Virus record (IMG/VR): IMGVR_UViG_3300031221_000001
Coordinates: 31,138 to 95,137 of that record
Source of the DNA: a virus
Length of the DNA stretch: 64,000 nucleotides
Direction: 5' to 3' (one strand)
In this document: positions 16,009 through 26,126 of the stretch, piece by piece
Layout: every line of letters begins with the position of its first letter
Numbering within the stretch: the first letter of the stretch is position 1
Program-made: the position numbers and the translations under genes
Notes under the pieces: model-generated
Told to the model about the DNA's origin: nothing
Database searches by the model: none
What the model saw: only the letters and a program-made list of their open reading frames with translations

Positions 16009-16827
16009 ATGGACAATCTATCAGGAAACAGCTATATTCAAGCCACTCCAGTCAACACACAAGGAAAGGCTAGAGTCGATCTAGCTAAGAGCGATTTTGA
16101 TGCAATTATCTGGCAGAAAGGATATGACGTGTTGCTGGATAGAGCAATTAAGTGTCCTTGTAGAAATGTTGCTGACAATCAAGGATTGTCAGACTGCAAG
16201 AATTGTGGAGGTAGTGGATGGTGCTTTATCAATAGAAAGGCCACTAGGATGGTTCTTCAGTCAATGAACAAAGACACACAGTTTAAGGAGTGGAGCATGG
16301 AAAGATTAGGCACCACTAGAATTTCTTGTTTAAACGAAGAAAGAATATCCTACATGGATAGAATTACTGTGACAAGTGCGACAGTGACCACATCACAAAC
16401 AGTTCACTTTAAAGAGCATAGTGACGGTGTATTTAGAGCAGCGATTATATATCCGATAAAGAAATTAATTTATAGCTTCCTATTTAAAGGATCACAAACA
16501 CCCTTATTCAGAGCAGTAGAAGGAACGGATTTCGATATTGTAGATGGGAATTGGATTGAGTTAAAAAGTCAGCACAATCAAGATCATCCTACAATGTCTT
16601 TGAGATATGAACACAATCCGATGTATCACATACTAGATACAAATAGAGATGTAATGACAAGTAAAAAGTCTATCTCAGGCAAAAATGTCAAGAACAACTA
16701 TCCTGTCTCAGGAATAGCAAAACTAGCTCATTACGTGTTAGATGAACAAAGCTTCAATGGAGATTTTTTACTCGACAATAGCTTTGAGGAAAATTGCAAA
16801 GATAAATATACAGACAAACAGTGCTAA
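16009..16827 (+). CDS. Neck protein with a cysteine cluster
   Basis: 272 residues. Cysteines at 49, 51, 63, 66 and 72 (CPC... CKNCGGSGWC) form a compact zinc-ribbon-like cluster near the N-terminus. The rest is beta-rich. It sits between the connector and tail-completion genes, so a head-completion or neck role is likely. The zinc site is inferred from Cys spacing. Confidence 0.6.
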   Translation: MDNLSGNSYIQATPVNTQGKARVDLAKSDFDAIIWQKGYDVLLDRAIKCPCRNVADNQGLSDCKNCGGSGWCFINRKATRMVLQSMNKDTQFKEWSMERLGTTRISCLNEERISYMDRITVTSATVTTSQTVHFKEHSDGVFRAAIIYPIKKLIYSFLFKGSQTPLFRAVEGTDFDIVDGNWIELKSQHNQDHPTMSLRYEHNPMYHILDTNRDVMTSKKSISGKNVKNNYPVSGIAKLAHYVLDEQSFNGDFLLDNSFEENCKDKYTDKQC

Positions 16828-16830
16828 TAA

Positions 16831-17598
16831 ATGATTGATCTTCAAATAGACACTAGAGCTCTTTCAGAAGAGTTCAGCATGACACAGCAAGACGTTGATG
16901 GAATGTCTGAGTTCGTTGTCGACGAAGTGACTGCTGCATTTGCTAGAAAGTGGGACAATCAAGCAAAAACAAACTTAAACAGCACTAGAGAGCAGTATAG
17001 AAACGCTCTTCAAGTAAGTAAAAGAGGTAGATTTACAGGAGTGGTGTCATTGAATCCTGCAGTATGGATAGCCAATGCATTAGAGATGGGAGCTAGTTCA
17101 TATGATATGAAAACAGGACTTCTCAACTCATCTAAGGTAAAATATACCAGTAAAGGAAAGCCTTACATAACGGTACCTTTTAGATTTGCGACTGCAGGAT
17201 CTGTTGGAGAAAGCTCTTTGTTCGCAGGAGTAATGCCAACAACGATCTCAAATCAAGTTCAACAGGCACCGCCAAAATCTAGCTTAAAGATGGAGCAAAT
17301 TCCATCACAATATCACATGCCTAAAAGTGCTTCGTTGAGAAATAGACTAAGAAGTAGAGGATTTTCTCAAATGGAAAGAAACACTAAAGTGACTTCAATT
17401 TATGAAGGACTTCAAAGAAACAGTAAAGGGTCTGGGTATGTAATGTTCAGAAGAGTAAGTTTAAACAGTGATGCAGATAGATTTATTCATCCAGGATTTG
17501 AACCTAGAATGTTGGCTGATAAGGCATTAAACAATATGAACGTCCCACAAGTAGTAGACGTAGCAATAGACAACTACTTAGCAAATTTAGGAATGTAA
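16831..17598 (+). CDS. Tail-completion protein (HK97 gp10-like)
   Basis: 255 residues. The N-terminal helix with FARKWDNQAKTNLNSTREQYRNAL and the C-terminal DRFIHPGFEP motif followed by a helix are typical of HK97 gp10-like/tail-completion proteins that sit at the head-tail joint. Its place four bases after the neck protein and overlapping the next gene's start supports this. The stop overlaps ATG 17598. Confidence 0.65.
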   Translation: MIDLQIDTRALSEEFSMTQQDVDGMSEFVVDEVTAAFARKWDNQAKTNLNSTREQYRNALQVSKRGRFTGVVSLNPAVWIANALEMGASSYDMKTGLLNSSKVKYTSKGKPYITVPFRFATAGSVGESSLFAGVMPTTISNQVQQAPPKSSLKMEQIPSQYHMPKSASLRNRLRSRGFSQMERNTKVTSIYEGLQRNSKGSGYVMFRRVSLNSDADRFIHPGFEPRMLADKALNNMNVPQVVDVAIDNYLANLGM

Positions 17599-18272
17599 TG
17601 GCAATAATGATACCAGAGCTAGTGTTGTTCAATATCGTGAACAATCTAGTCGAATATTTAGGAACCAATTTTACAGAAGAATCTGATGAAACTAAAACGT
17701 TTTTACACAGAATCTTTAAGGGAAGTGTGCACGACAAAAAAGATTACTACGATCAAGCAGTAGCGTTGTTTACTAGAAAAAATGACAACCCGAGAAGTGT
17801 AAGAACTAGGCTGTTTTTTGATGCAGAAAGAGCTAAAATACCGACCGTCCACATAACAATGCCTGCAGACAGTAATGGAGAAGACTCGATTGGAGTAGGA
17901 GAGAGCGGAATGCCAGAATCTATGTATGAAGACAGCACTTCTCTAACCCCAAGTTACGAAAGAAGATTTGACACAACATTTCAGATCATATGTACTTCAG
18001 ACAACCATTCAGAGGTGTTAATAATGTATCACGCAATTCGTGCAGGGCTGATTAGCATATTCGACACAATAAGCTTATCAGGTCTTGAAAATGCAAAAAT
18101 TAGTGGTCAAGAACTCAGAATTAAATCGGACCTTGTGCCAGAAAACATATTTATGAGGGGGATAGGAATAGCGTCCTCTTATGAAGTTAAGGTTCCTAGA
18201 TTGTGGAGTGAACAGAAAATCGTAGATCTCTTCATATGTCCAGATCAACCTAAAATTAAATTAGATGAGTAA
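17598..18272 (+). CDS. Putative tail terminator / neck protein
   Basis: 224 residues, alpha/beta, with a long helix near the N-terminus and a beta-rich middle (RRFDTTFQIICTSDNHSEVLIMYHAIRAGL), which is the pattern of tail terminator proteins that cap the tube. The order neck, completion, terminator, sheath, tube is standard for myoviruses. It overlaps both neighbours by one to eight bases. Confidence 0.6.
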   Translation: MAIMIPELVLFNIVNNLVEYLGTNFTEESDETKTFLHRIFKGSVHDKKDYYDQAVALFTRKNDNPRSVRTRLFFDAERAKIPTVHITMPADSNGEDSIGVGESGMPESMYEDSTSLTPSYERRFDTTFQIICTSDNHSEVLIMYHAIRAGLISIFDTISLSGLENAKISGQELRIKSDLVPENIFMRGIGIASSYEVKVPRLWSEQKIVDLFICPDQPKIKLDE

Positions 18273-18468
18273 GAAAATTAAAAAAGTAACAGCAAAGCAG
18301 TTTTCGTCAATGATAGGAATATCTAATAGAGGGAAGTTTTACGTAAACAAAATGCTATCGAACGAAAAAGCGTCACTCAAAGAGTGGTCAAATACATTTA
18401 TTAAAATTGGTTTAATCGAAAAGGAGCCTTCAATAGTAACTAATCAAAGCTCCAATAACAACAAATAA
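18265..18468 (+). CDS. Small basic protein before the sheath gene
   Basis: 67 residues, basic, with a helix-turn-helix-like middle (TAKQFSSMIGISNRGKFYVNKML). It overlaps the terminator-protein gene by eight bases. It could be a translational partner or a small structural adaptor. No family is recognised. Confidence 0.55.
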   Translation: MSKKIKKVTAKQFSSMIGISNRGKFYVNKMLSNEKASLKEWSNTFIKIGLIEKEPSIVTNQSSNNNK

Positions 18469-18470
18469 AC

Positions 18471-20099
18471 ATGGCAACAGAGTTCAACTTTAACGGTCAA
18501 TTAATTAAGCTACCAGGTGCATATGCCGAAATCAAATCTGGAATCAACAATGCTCCTTTAGCATTTTCTTATGGAAATGTTTTAGTGATCGACACAGACT
18601 CAAGCAATGAGTTTGGAGGAGGTTCTGGAATTAATGGAGAGAGTGCTGAAGGGCAAGATTCAATCTATACCTTCGACAATGTAAGAGACGTTCGACAATT
18701 TTTAGGAGGTGGCGAATTGTGGGACAATGTAGGACCCTTATTTCGACCTTTTGGCTCTGGATCTCAAGGAGTCAGTAACTTAATCTACATTAGAGCATTA
18801 ACTACTGTAGCAGCTACATTGGAATTGACACTAGAGAACGGAGCATTAACGTTTGCCGCAAAGCATGAAGGCCTTGTAGGAAACGGAGTGGAAGTCGATG
18901 ATGAATTAATTAAGGGATTTGCAGTAACCGTTGAAGCAGGAACATTAAGTACTGACAAATTTAGATTAAGATTCTGGAGAGGAACTTTTACAGGAAACGC
19001 ACAAGATGGTCGCTCATATAACGGACTGTCTCAAGAGCAGTCTAGACCAAGATTACTTGCAACATCACCTGAGGTAGCAACGATTCAAGAGATAATCGAC
19101 TGGGCTGAAGCGAATTTTGATTTCAACAATCACTTTTTGCTAACAGGCAACACAATTTCAAATACTGGAGAGATCGTATCTGGAGATCTAACGTCACTAG
19201 CTGGAAACAACTTATTTAGCGGAGGAACTCAAACAAGCGCTCCAGCAGACATGGATGCAGTTTTAGATGCAATTACCAAACTAGATTATACTCACATCTA
19301 CAGTCTAGAAAGCGGAATAGACGCTTTAGGAGTCAACAACTTTAAAATATTATCTCACTTAGAGAGTGAAGCTAGATATGAAAAATTCCTAGTAGTTGCT
19401 GGAGGTGAAGACAAAGACACATTCCAATCGCAAAGTATCGCTTCTGCAACAGCATTTAACAGTCAAAAAGTGATACTTTGTCACGGAGGATGTTACGATA
19501 GAGGAATTTCTGGAACTGCTGGATTGAGAAAGAAAAATGCAAGATATCATGCAGCGTACATTATTGGAAGAGTTGCAGGATTGCCACCACAAACTCCACC
19601 AACATTCAAAGGACTAGGATATTTAGGAGAGTTGCACAAAATGACGGACAGTGAAAGAGAGCTTGCACTAGATGCGGGAGTGATCACTACTTATTTAGAC
19701 GATGAAATAGGATCCTCTGTCATCACTCAAGGGGTTAACACACTGCAGAAGAATGACAATTTAGTCAATGAGGATGGCACGTCATATTCTTGGCAATTAA
19801 TGAGAATTGCTGCTCAGTTGAACAAAGAAATAGTAATCAACGCTAAAGTTCAACTTTTAGGAAACCAAAACGAAGGACCTAATAGAGCAACACTTTCTCC
19901 AGAAGTAGTTCAAGAGTGGGTTAGAGGTTTCTTGAAAAACAAGACTGCAAGGGCAACAGAAGACGATCTAATCTTATCATCACAAGATGTGACTGTAACG
20001 ATAGATCAAGATGCATACTGCATTAATTATGCATTTGTGCCAAACTTTGAAGTAAATAAACTATTTTTCACTGGATTAATTTTAGATCCAAACATATAA
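18471..20099 (+). CDS. Tail sheath protein
   Basis: A 542-residue protein that forms the contractile outer layer of the tail. It begins with LPGAYAEIKSG and holds the sheath-typical KHEGLVGNGVEV segment and a conserved C-terminal region with IDQDAYCINYAFVPNFEVNKLFFTG, where neighbouring subunits interlock. Length is in the usual range. It is followed directly by the tube gene. Its presence is the main reason to call this a myovirus. Confidence 0.9.
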   Translation: MATEFNFNGQLIKLPGAYAEIKSGINNAPLAFSYGNVLVIDTDSSNEFGGGSGINGESAEGQDSIYTFDNVRDVRQFLGGGELWDNVGPLFRPFGSGSQGVSNLIYIRALTTVAATLELTLENGALTFAAKHEGLVGNGVEVDDELIKGFAVTVEAGTLSTDKFRLRFWRGTFTGNAQDGRSYNGLSQEQSRPRLLATSPEVATIQEIIDWAEANFDFNNHFLLTGNTISNTGEIVSGDLTSLAGNNLFSGGTQTSAPADMDAVLDAITKLDYTHIYSLESGIDALGVNNFKILSHLESEARYEKFLVVAGGEDKDTFQSQSIASATAFNSQKVILCHGGCYDRGISGTAGLRKKNARYHAAYIIGRVAGLPPQTPPTFKGLGYLGELHKMTDSERELALDAGVITTYLDDEIGSSVITQGVNTLQKNDNLVNEDGTSYSWQLMRIAAQLNKEIVINAKVQLLGNQNEGPNRATLSPEVVQEWVRGFLKNKTARATEDDLILSSQDVTVTIDQDAYCINYAFVPNFEVNKLFFTGLILDPNI

Positions 20100-20108
20100 T
20101 CAACAATC

Positions 20109-20588
20109 ATGGCAGATAAAGTATTGACAGCTCCATTGGCATTAATTAAAGTTAATGGAGTCACCATAGGAAAGATGAAGAACTTGAGAATCACAGAAAC
20201 CTTCAGAAGAGGTAGAGTTAGTGGCATCGGTGAAGTTGTAGCTTCTGAAGTTCCTGTATTGGAATTTAACGGAACCGTAACTTCAGAATTCTATGAAATA
20301 GATTTCTCGACAACAGGAATTCCAGATGCAATTAAAAGAAAAGCTACCTCTGTTCAAGGATTTATTGACAACATTCTTCTTCAAGAAGAGGGAGTTAATA
20401 TAGTGATCTTTAAGAAAGTTACAGACTTTACAGATCCTCAAACAGGACTGTTGAGAGCTAAACTTAAAGAGCATGCGACGATAACTAGAGCATTCATCGA
20501 TAGAGAAGGAATGGATGTTTCTGAAGGACAAATCAGTGGACATAACCAGGACTTCACTTATCTAGATCCAATTCTATCTAGCTTATAA
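20109..20588 (+). CDS. Tail tube protein
   Basis: 159 residues, almost all beta structure (LIKVNGVTIGKMKNLRITETFRRG), which is the normal size and fold pattern of the inner tube subunit of contractile tails. It lies between sheath and assembly-chaperone genes, as expected. Confidence 0.85.
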   Translation: MADKVLTAPLALIKVNGVTIGKMKNLRITETFRRGRVSGIGEVVASEVPVLEFNGTVTSEFYEIDFSTTGIPDAIKRKATSVQGFIDNILLQEEGVNIVIFKKVTDFTDPQTGLLRAKLKEHATITRAFIDREGMDVSEGQISGHNQDFTYLDPILSSL

Positions 20589-20610
20589 ATTAATTGCAAA
20601 ACCGTATAAA

Positions 20611-21000
20611 ATGGAAAGCTTAAAAAGAGCCCTAACGTTCAACGTTAAAGGAAATCAGTACAACATTAAAACTCCAACGTCAGGACAGTTATGGGATGTG
20701 GAAGAAATGAAAGCATTATTGACTAACGGTCAATACGGAAACGTATTGAATCACAGAACGTATTGGTCTGAGTATAACTTAGACAACGTAGACATGTTTG
20801 CTTATATCTCAGTATTGTGCCCACAAGTGATTAAAGACTTAGAGGTAGAGACGTGGAAAGACTTAGATCCTTTCGACTTGGCAGAGTTGAAGAACGCATA
20901 CAAAAAACAATTTCTTCCGTGGTATAATGAGTTTACTAAAATGCTGAAATCTGTAGAAAAGCAAAACGTAGACTCTCCTGATGAAAAATCTGATAAATAA
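20611..21000 (+). CDS. Tail assembly chaperone, upstream ORF
   Basis: 129 residues. Position between tube and tape-measure genes, size and the acidic/helical make-up fit the first tail assembly chaperone (gpG-like), which coats the tape measure during tail growth. The last 20 bases overlap the next ORF, which lies in the +1/-2 frame. An AAAAA run at 20984-20988 lies within the overlap and could allow frameshifting into a longer gpGT-like product. Confidence 0.75.
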   Translation: MESLKRALTFNVKGNQYNIKTPTSGQLWDVEEMKALLTNGQYGNVLNHRTYWSEYNLDNVDMFAYISVLCPQVIKDLEVETWKDLDPFDLAELKNAYKKQFLPWYNEFTKMLKSVEKQNVDSPDEKSDK

Positions 21001-21448
21001 ACTATTTCGGGCACTATCGTCGACGAAAAGGCCTCTTGAAAAACATCAAGAGGTTTCTTCGTTAACGTTGATAGATCAGGCAAGAAGAGATGTCAAGCCT
21101 TCATACAATTCATCCAGTGACTTAAAAGAATTCATTACTCGATGGAACGCGATGTATCCGATAGACAGATGGTGGAGAGAGAAGTATAGAATCCCACTGA
21201 ACAGTCCAGAACATAGAAGGGCTGTGGTGCTAGATATGAAATTAGATTGGGAAGAAGACTTACTGTACAGACAAGTCAAAACTGAAATAGGTACACAAAG
21301 TAAAACAAAATACGTTCCAGGTCGAGGAGCGTGGTTAAAAAAGCGTGAAATTGAAAAGCCAACAGACGATCAGGTTAACGATATGTTCGATGGTTTAGAT
21401 TTATCTAGAATTGAAGGAGGTGAAGATTCTTCAGAAATAATAGTATAG
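20981..21448 (+). CDS. Tail assembly chaperone, downstream ORF
   Basis: 155 residues if started at ATG 20981, inside the end of the previous gene. In many tailed phages this second ORF is made only as a frameshift fusion with the first. Here it has its own ATG, so either mode is possible. The frame is closed upstream by TAG at 20969-20971, so any shift must happen between about 20972 and 20998. The protein is basic in the middle (WWREKYRIPLNSPEHRR) and acidic at the end. The tape-measure gene starts two bases after its stop. Confidence 0.7.
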   Translation: MKNLINKLFRALSSTKRPLEKHQEVSSLTLIDQARRDVKPSYNSSSDLKEFITRWNAMYPIDRWWREKYRIPLNSPEHRRAVVLDMKLDWEEDLLYRQVKTEIGTQSKTKYVPGRGAWLKKREIEKPTDDQVNDMFDGLDLSRIEGGEDSSEIIV

Positions 21449-21449
21449 C

Positions 21450-23180
21450 ATGTCCCAGTCTAGGAGAGAAATAGTATTTAATGCAAGAGATAACGGAGTA
21501 GGTGACTTTATGTCAAAGCTTCGTCAATCGGCAAATGAGTTAGGTAGAGACTTGATTAGAGAGTCGATGCAAAACTCTAGTAGTGCTCAAGAAGCAGTTA
21601 AGTATTACGAACAACAAGTTCGATTGCTTGAGAAAAAAACTCGACTAGAGCAGAAAAGTACTAGAGCGTCTCTAGACAGCAGATACAACAATCTACTAGG
21701 AAAGGATGGTGCCAATCAATCCAAATTAAGTAGCGACTACAAAGATCAAATTTCAGACCTACAAAGAAGTACTCGAGAAGACACAATTCAGCTCGACTTA
21801 CTTAGAGAACTGATTGATACAGTCAAGTTGACCTCAAACGAAGAAGTTCGTTCAGACAACAAAAACTCTACAAGAGAACAAAGTAGTGCTGAAAGAAGTA
21901 GATTAGCTTCAGACGTAGGTCCAGAAGCGACTGATCTAGCAGATCAGCTTTCTGAAGAAGGTGGCGGAGGATCTGGCGGAGGATCTGGCGGTAAGAGATC
22001 GAGACTCTCAGGACTTAATGTAGGATCGTTAATGAAAAAGGTTGCTACTTCAGGAGATTCAGTTGGTGCAGTCAACAGTGTCTTAGAACAGGCCAATGAC
22101 ATGGAGATCATGGGTACTGGATTGGGAATTCTAACTGGAGTGATAGGAACTAGTGTCGCTGCATTAAATATTCGTGCGCAAAGAGAGAAGTCAGCAGAAA
22201 TGATGTCAGCTCTTTCTGGACTATCAATAGATTCAATACTTGATCAAGGAATTGGAGGTACAGAGTTTGGGGGATACGGAGCAGGCACCTTAGGAGTGTC
22301 GAGAGAAGATTTCTTATCAAACAACATTCCAAGTACAATTAGAGCGTTAGGAACTAGTAGAAATGCTGGAAGAAGTGCTGTTCAATCATTAGAAGTTCAA
22401 AAAGGATTCGGAGTAGATCAGTCTACTGTAGGAACGCTGGATAGATTAAGTAGGGTGATGGAAGGCGTTGCAGGATCTCAAGCATTGGCTTCTAAAGTGT
22501 ACAGCAGTATGTACGGAACAGGAGCTCTTGGCCAGAACAATAATGATATGGCTAGAATGCAAGACATTATGCAAGGATTCGCGTCATTTCAAGAGGGACA
22601 ATTTATGCGATCTGGAACTGTTGACGGAACAACTACGCTAGGACTAATGCGGTCTCTACAAAATCTTGGAGGAAACTTTCAAAGAGACGACTATGCGTTC
22701 GATACAATAAACCGACTAAATTCTGGACTGTCACAAGGAGGATCTCCAGAATCTAATGCAATAAAATTTGACGTTTTAAGAAGGCAAAATCCAAACAAAA
22801 GCTTTTTTGAGCTTCAAATGGAAATGGAAAAAGGTGTCAACTCAAAAGGATATCTTAGTGGGATGTTTGATTATGTCAAGAATACTGGAGGAGATGTTAA
22901 TAGTCAATCAATGCTATTTGATCAACTGACTGGAGGATCTATGAGAAAGAAAGATATTTTCGACTTAATTTCTGGGAAAACTAGCCTAGATCAAATTAAT
23001 ACTGAAGGAGATGCTAGAGATCCTAGCATTCAACAAAGAGCAGCTAGTGCCAGTTCTGGAGCTCAGGCCGAACTATTGAATTTCACAGAATCGTTTAAGG
23101 ACGTAATGGAGCCTGTTGGAGAACAAATTGAAGAACTAATCAAATTGGTTGGTGAAATGAATAGAAAAATAGACCTATAA
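21450..23180 (+). CDS. Tape measure protein
   Basis: 576 residues. A long N-terminal coiled coil (about residues 15-150), a Ser/Arg-rich segment, a flexible GGGGSGGGSGG linker near 175, a short hydrophobic stretch (MGTGLGILTGVIGTSVAAL, about 220-240), then a helical C-terminal half ending in an amphipathic helix. It follows the chaperones and precedes the hub. It is short for a tape measure: at about 1.5 angstrom per residue it would set a tail of at most roughly 85 nm. Confidence 0.75.
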   Translation: MSQSRREIVFNARDNGVGDFMSKLRQSANELGRDLIRESMQNSSSAQEAVKYYEQQVRLLEKKTRLEQKSTRASLDSRYNNLLGKDGANQSKLSSDYKDQISDLQRSTREDTIQLDLLRELIDTVKLTSNEEVRSDNKNSTREQSSAERSRLASDVGPEATDLADQLSEEGGGGSGGGSGGKRSRLSGLNVGSLMKKVATSGDSVGAVNSVLEQANDMEIMGTGLGILTGVIGTSVAALNIRAQREKSAEMMSALSGLSIDSILDQGIGGTEFGGYGAGTLGVSREDFLSNNIPSTIRALGTSRNAGRSAVQSLEVQKGFGVDQSTVGTLDRLSRVMEGVAGSQALASKVYSSMYGTGALGQNNNDMARMQDIMQGFASFQEGQFMRSGTVDGTTTLGLMRSLQNLGGNFQRDDYAFDTINRLNSGLSQGGSPESNAIKFDVLRRQNPNKSFFELQMEMEKGVNSKGYLSGMFDYVKNTGGDVNSQSMLFDQLTGGSMRKKDIFDLISGKTSLDQINTEGDARDPSIQQRAASASSGAQAELLNFTESFKDVMEPVGEQIEELIKLVGEMNRKIDL

Positions 23181-26126
23181 ATGAAATCGGTACTAGGACA
23201 ATTAGTAAACAATCAAGCTATTCGAGGAAACGATAGTGCAGGATCTGGGAGGTTCGGTAGTAGTAGGAAAAGGAACATTGATGGCAAGTGGATAAATATA
23301 CCACAAGGACATCAGGGATTGGATATAATCACTTTTCCTGGACAAGCGATAAAAAGTCCTATCAGTGGAAAAATTGTAAAAGTTGGGAAAGCATATTCAG
23401 ACGATTCAAGATTTGACACACTTCACATTCAAGGAGATGAGGAATGTTACAGCGGAATTAGGTGCAAATTACTATACATATCTTCATCAGTGTCAGGAAT
23501 ACTGAATAAAACCGTTACTAGAGGCGAAGTAATAGGAGTTGCTCAGAACATAAGCGTAAAATACAAAGGAGCGACGAATCACTTACATTTAGAGGTGTTT
23601 TTCAATGGACTGATTCAAGATCCAACTAGTCTTTTTGGTCCAGAAAGTTGTGACGCTATCGACAATTCAATAGCAATCTCAGAAGTTGCGAATTTATTGA
23701 ATCAAGAAAACACACAATTCACTGCAGTAGAATACATACACCACATAGATCAGCCAGCGCAAATTGAAGACTTATTATCTCAAGAAGAATTTCAAAAAGT
23801 CTCTTTAGATAAAAATCAACTATTGCAGATTAGATATGAGGGAAGAACTAATCACCGAAGACTGTATGAAGGCCTCTCAATAACTGAAAAGAAAAAGTAC
23901 AATAAAGGTTCAACAGAATACAGCCCTTCTGCGAACTATCCAATAGTACAAGGAACTACAATTTTCATTCCAGTAAAGTCTGTTACGATTCAGAGCGCTT
24001 ATGAAAGCAACATTACGGTGACGAAAACCGTCTCCACAAAGTATTTCGCGCCAATCCTTAGAGAACTGACAAACGATCCAGGATTTGTGCCAGGATCTAA
24101 GAATAGAGGAGTAGATGCAAAGGACATTAGGCCTCAACTAACAGTTTGGTTATGGTCAAGAACTAAGTACTTAGAGAGTGGAGGAGATGATGGATTCGTT
24201 GATCTTACAAAAGACATTGTATCGTGCAATACAGGGAATACAATGGTCGATGGAGGCAACTTTACCATAAACCTTGCTCCAGTAATTACTAGGCTAATTG
24301 AAGAGCAAGATTCAGAAGGAAATTCTAGAAGCTATTGGAAGAAGATCGACAGCGATCACTACTCAGATCAAGATTCGTCTGACAGCGTATCTCTAGGTCA
24401 TATAAATAGAGAAAGAGCTTTCACATCAAACACAATAGGTTCTGAGTACGTTAGAAACGATCTGTATTACGAGAAAATTATTCAACAAAACGATTTAGTT
24501 TTTATCTCTTTTGAGAAATTAAAGATTGAAGGAAATGATATTTTAAACTCAGTTGGTGGTAAGTGGTACGATATGATTGGACTAGTTGACATTGTAACTA
24601 GACAAGATACAGCATCGACTTCAGATGCAACGATGTCTATTAGAGGGAGAGATTTATTCAAAGTGCTTCAAGACGACAATAGCTACTTCAATCCATACAG
24701 TATTGGACACGTAAATAGCTTGTATGGAGGAGAGTTGGGATCTCGATTTCTTCAAGGAGAGTTCAAAGAGATTTCAGCAATCATTCCGAGATCAATTAGA
24801 GACTCGATTGAATTCATTTTTCACAGAATAGCTTCAATTGGATATGTTCCGAATGATATTTTTAAAGACTTTACAAACAAAACCCAAACAACAAAGACCG
24901 TAAAAGGTGAAGACAAAAACGTAGAGAAGCAGGTTAAAGGAGTTTGGCAGTTGTTCAAAGTATTTATCGATCAATCGATTCAAGATTTAAAGGTAATTGA
25001 TGACAGTGTTGCAAATCCTAACGGATCTGTGTTGCAAATAATTAGAAAAATTTGTCAACAAGAATTTGTAGAATTTTTCGGTGACACCTATGGCGATAAA
25101 TACTATTTGACTTGTAGAAAGCCTCCATTTACATTTGATGCAGTCAGTCAAGCAGTTTGGAACTTAGATACAGTAGACGAAGACTTTTCTTCATTCCAAC
25201 AAGAGCAGCAAACTCCTGTAGGTCAAGCGACTACGCAACAAAAAAATCGATACGCTCAGAGAGAGGTTAGAAAACAGAAAGAGGTTGATGCAAGACAGAA
25301 TACAAACGACATAGTAATTGACGACAACAATGACACAGCATTTGCTGTTCAAGGACTAGACGAAGCCGTAGTTACTGTTTCGGAGAACTATCCAAGAGTA
25401 ATTAATATCAATGAAGACGACATTCACACATCAAATTTACAGTTCACTAACGAATATTATGCATGGTACAAACTAACAGATAAGGGGAATTTTGCTGGCA
25501 ATGCTGTAAATTTAGGACACGTTCCAGCGATATATTTTGACGAATACGCTCAGATTTTTGGAAACAGAATGCTAGATGTGACAAACAATTACAGCAACTA
25601 TAACTTTTTTGATCACAAAGAAGGCGAGAGAGAAGCAGACTTGTACGCTGAACAGGCATCTCAACTACTATCGTTTCTAGTAGAATCCAACATATATCTA
25701 CCATTCACAAGGCAAGGAACGATTACGATTAATGGGGACCGAAGAATCAAAAAAGGACATTGGATATATTATAGGCCTACCAAAGAATTCTTTTATGTTA
25801 CAGGAGTAGATCATTCAATTGCAATAAGTAAAGACAGTATTGATCGAACGACAAGATTGACGGTTGAGAGAGGGATGGTCAAATCTTACATTAGAAACAA
25901 GCCAGTCACAGTAACGGACAGATCAGGACAGGAAAGGCAGATTGACGTATCGTACTTCAATATAGTGGATATTGAAAAGCTAAAGGACGGAATATATGAC
26001 GTTGTGACTAAAGGATCAGCAAGTGAAAAGTTTGATTACAAAGCAAACATGTCTCTAAATGTAGATGTGATGGACTTCTTTTTACAGAAAAGACAATTTG
26101 AACAAAAGTATCAGTATGAAGACTAG
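23181..26126 (+). CDS. Baseplate hub protein with N-terminal M23 peptidase domain
   Basis: 981 residues. Residues about 40-155 are a zinc metallopeptidase of the M23/lysostaphin type: H44 and D48 in HQGLD and the HLH motif near residues 134-136. Such enzymes cut peptidoglycan cross-bridges. Next comes a LysM-like stretch (about 205-260), then a long hub region with SIRGRDLFKVL (about residue 480), a phrase typical of gp27/gpD-like hub proteins. The C-terminal part contains an insertion rich in Gln. The combination gives a cell-wall-cutting hub that acts during injection, functionally like T4 gp27-gp5. The stop overlaps the spike gene. Confidence 0.82.
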   Translation: MKSVLGQLVNNQAIRGNDSAGSGRFGSSRKRNIDGKWINIPQGHQGLDIITFPGQAIKSPISGKIVKVGKAYSDDSRFDTLHIQGDEECYSGIRCKLLYISSSVSGILNKTVTRGEVIGVAQNISVKYKGATNHLHLEVFFNGLIQDPTSLFGPESCDAIDNSIAISEVANLLNQENTQFTAVEYIHHIDQPAQIEDLLSQEEFQKVSLDKNQLLQIRYEGRTNHRRLYEGLSITEKKKYNKGSTEYSPSANYPIVQGTTIFIPVKSVTIQSAYESNITVTKTVSTKYFAPILRELTNDPGFVPGSKNRGVDAKDIRPQLTVWLWSRTKYLESGGDDGFVDLTKDIVSCNTGNTMVDGGNFTINLAPVITRLIEEQDSEGNSRSYWKKIDSDHYSDQDSSDSVSLGHINRERAFTSNTIGSEYVRNDLYYEKIIQQNDLVFISFEKLKIEGNDILNSVGGKWYDMIGLVDIVTRQDTASTSDATMSIRGRDLFKVLQDDNSYFNPYSIGHVNSLYGGELGSRFLQGEFKEISAIIPRSIRDSIEFIFHRIASIGYVPNDIFKDFTNKTQTTKTVKGEDKNVEKQVKGVWQLFKVFIDQSIQDLKVIDDSVANPNGSVLQIIRKICQQEFVEFFGDTYGDKYYLTCRKPPFTFDAVSQAVWNLDTVDEDFSSFQQEQQTPVGQATTQQKNRYAQREVRKQKEVDARQNTNDIVIDDNNDTAFAVQGLDEAVVTVSENYPRVININEDDIHTSNLQFTNEYYAWYKLTDKGNFAGNAVNLGHVPAIYFDEYAQIFGNRMLDVTNNYSNYNFFDHKEGEREADLYAEQASQLLSFLVESNIYLPFTRQGTITINGDRRIKKGHWIYYRPTKEFFYVTGVDHSIAISKDSIDRTTRLTVERGMVKSYIRNKPVTVTDRSGQERQIDVSYFNIVDIEKLKDGIYDVVTKGSASEKFDYKANMSLNVDVMDFFLQKRQFEQKYQYED

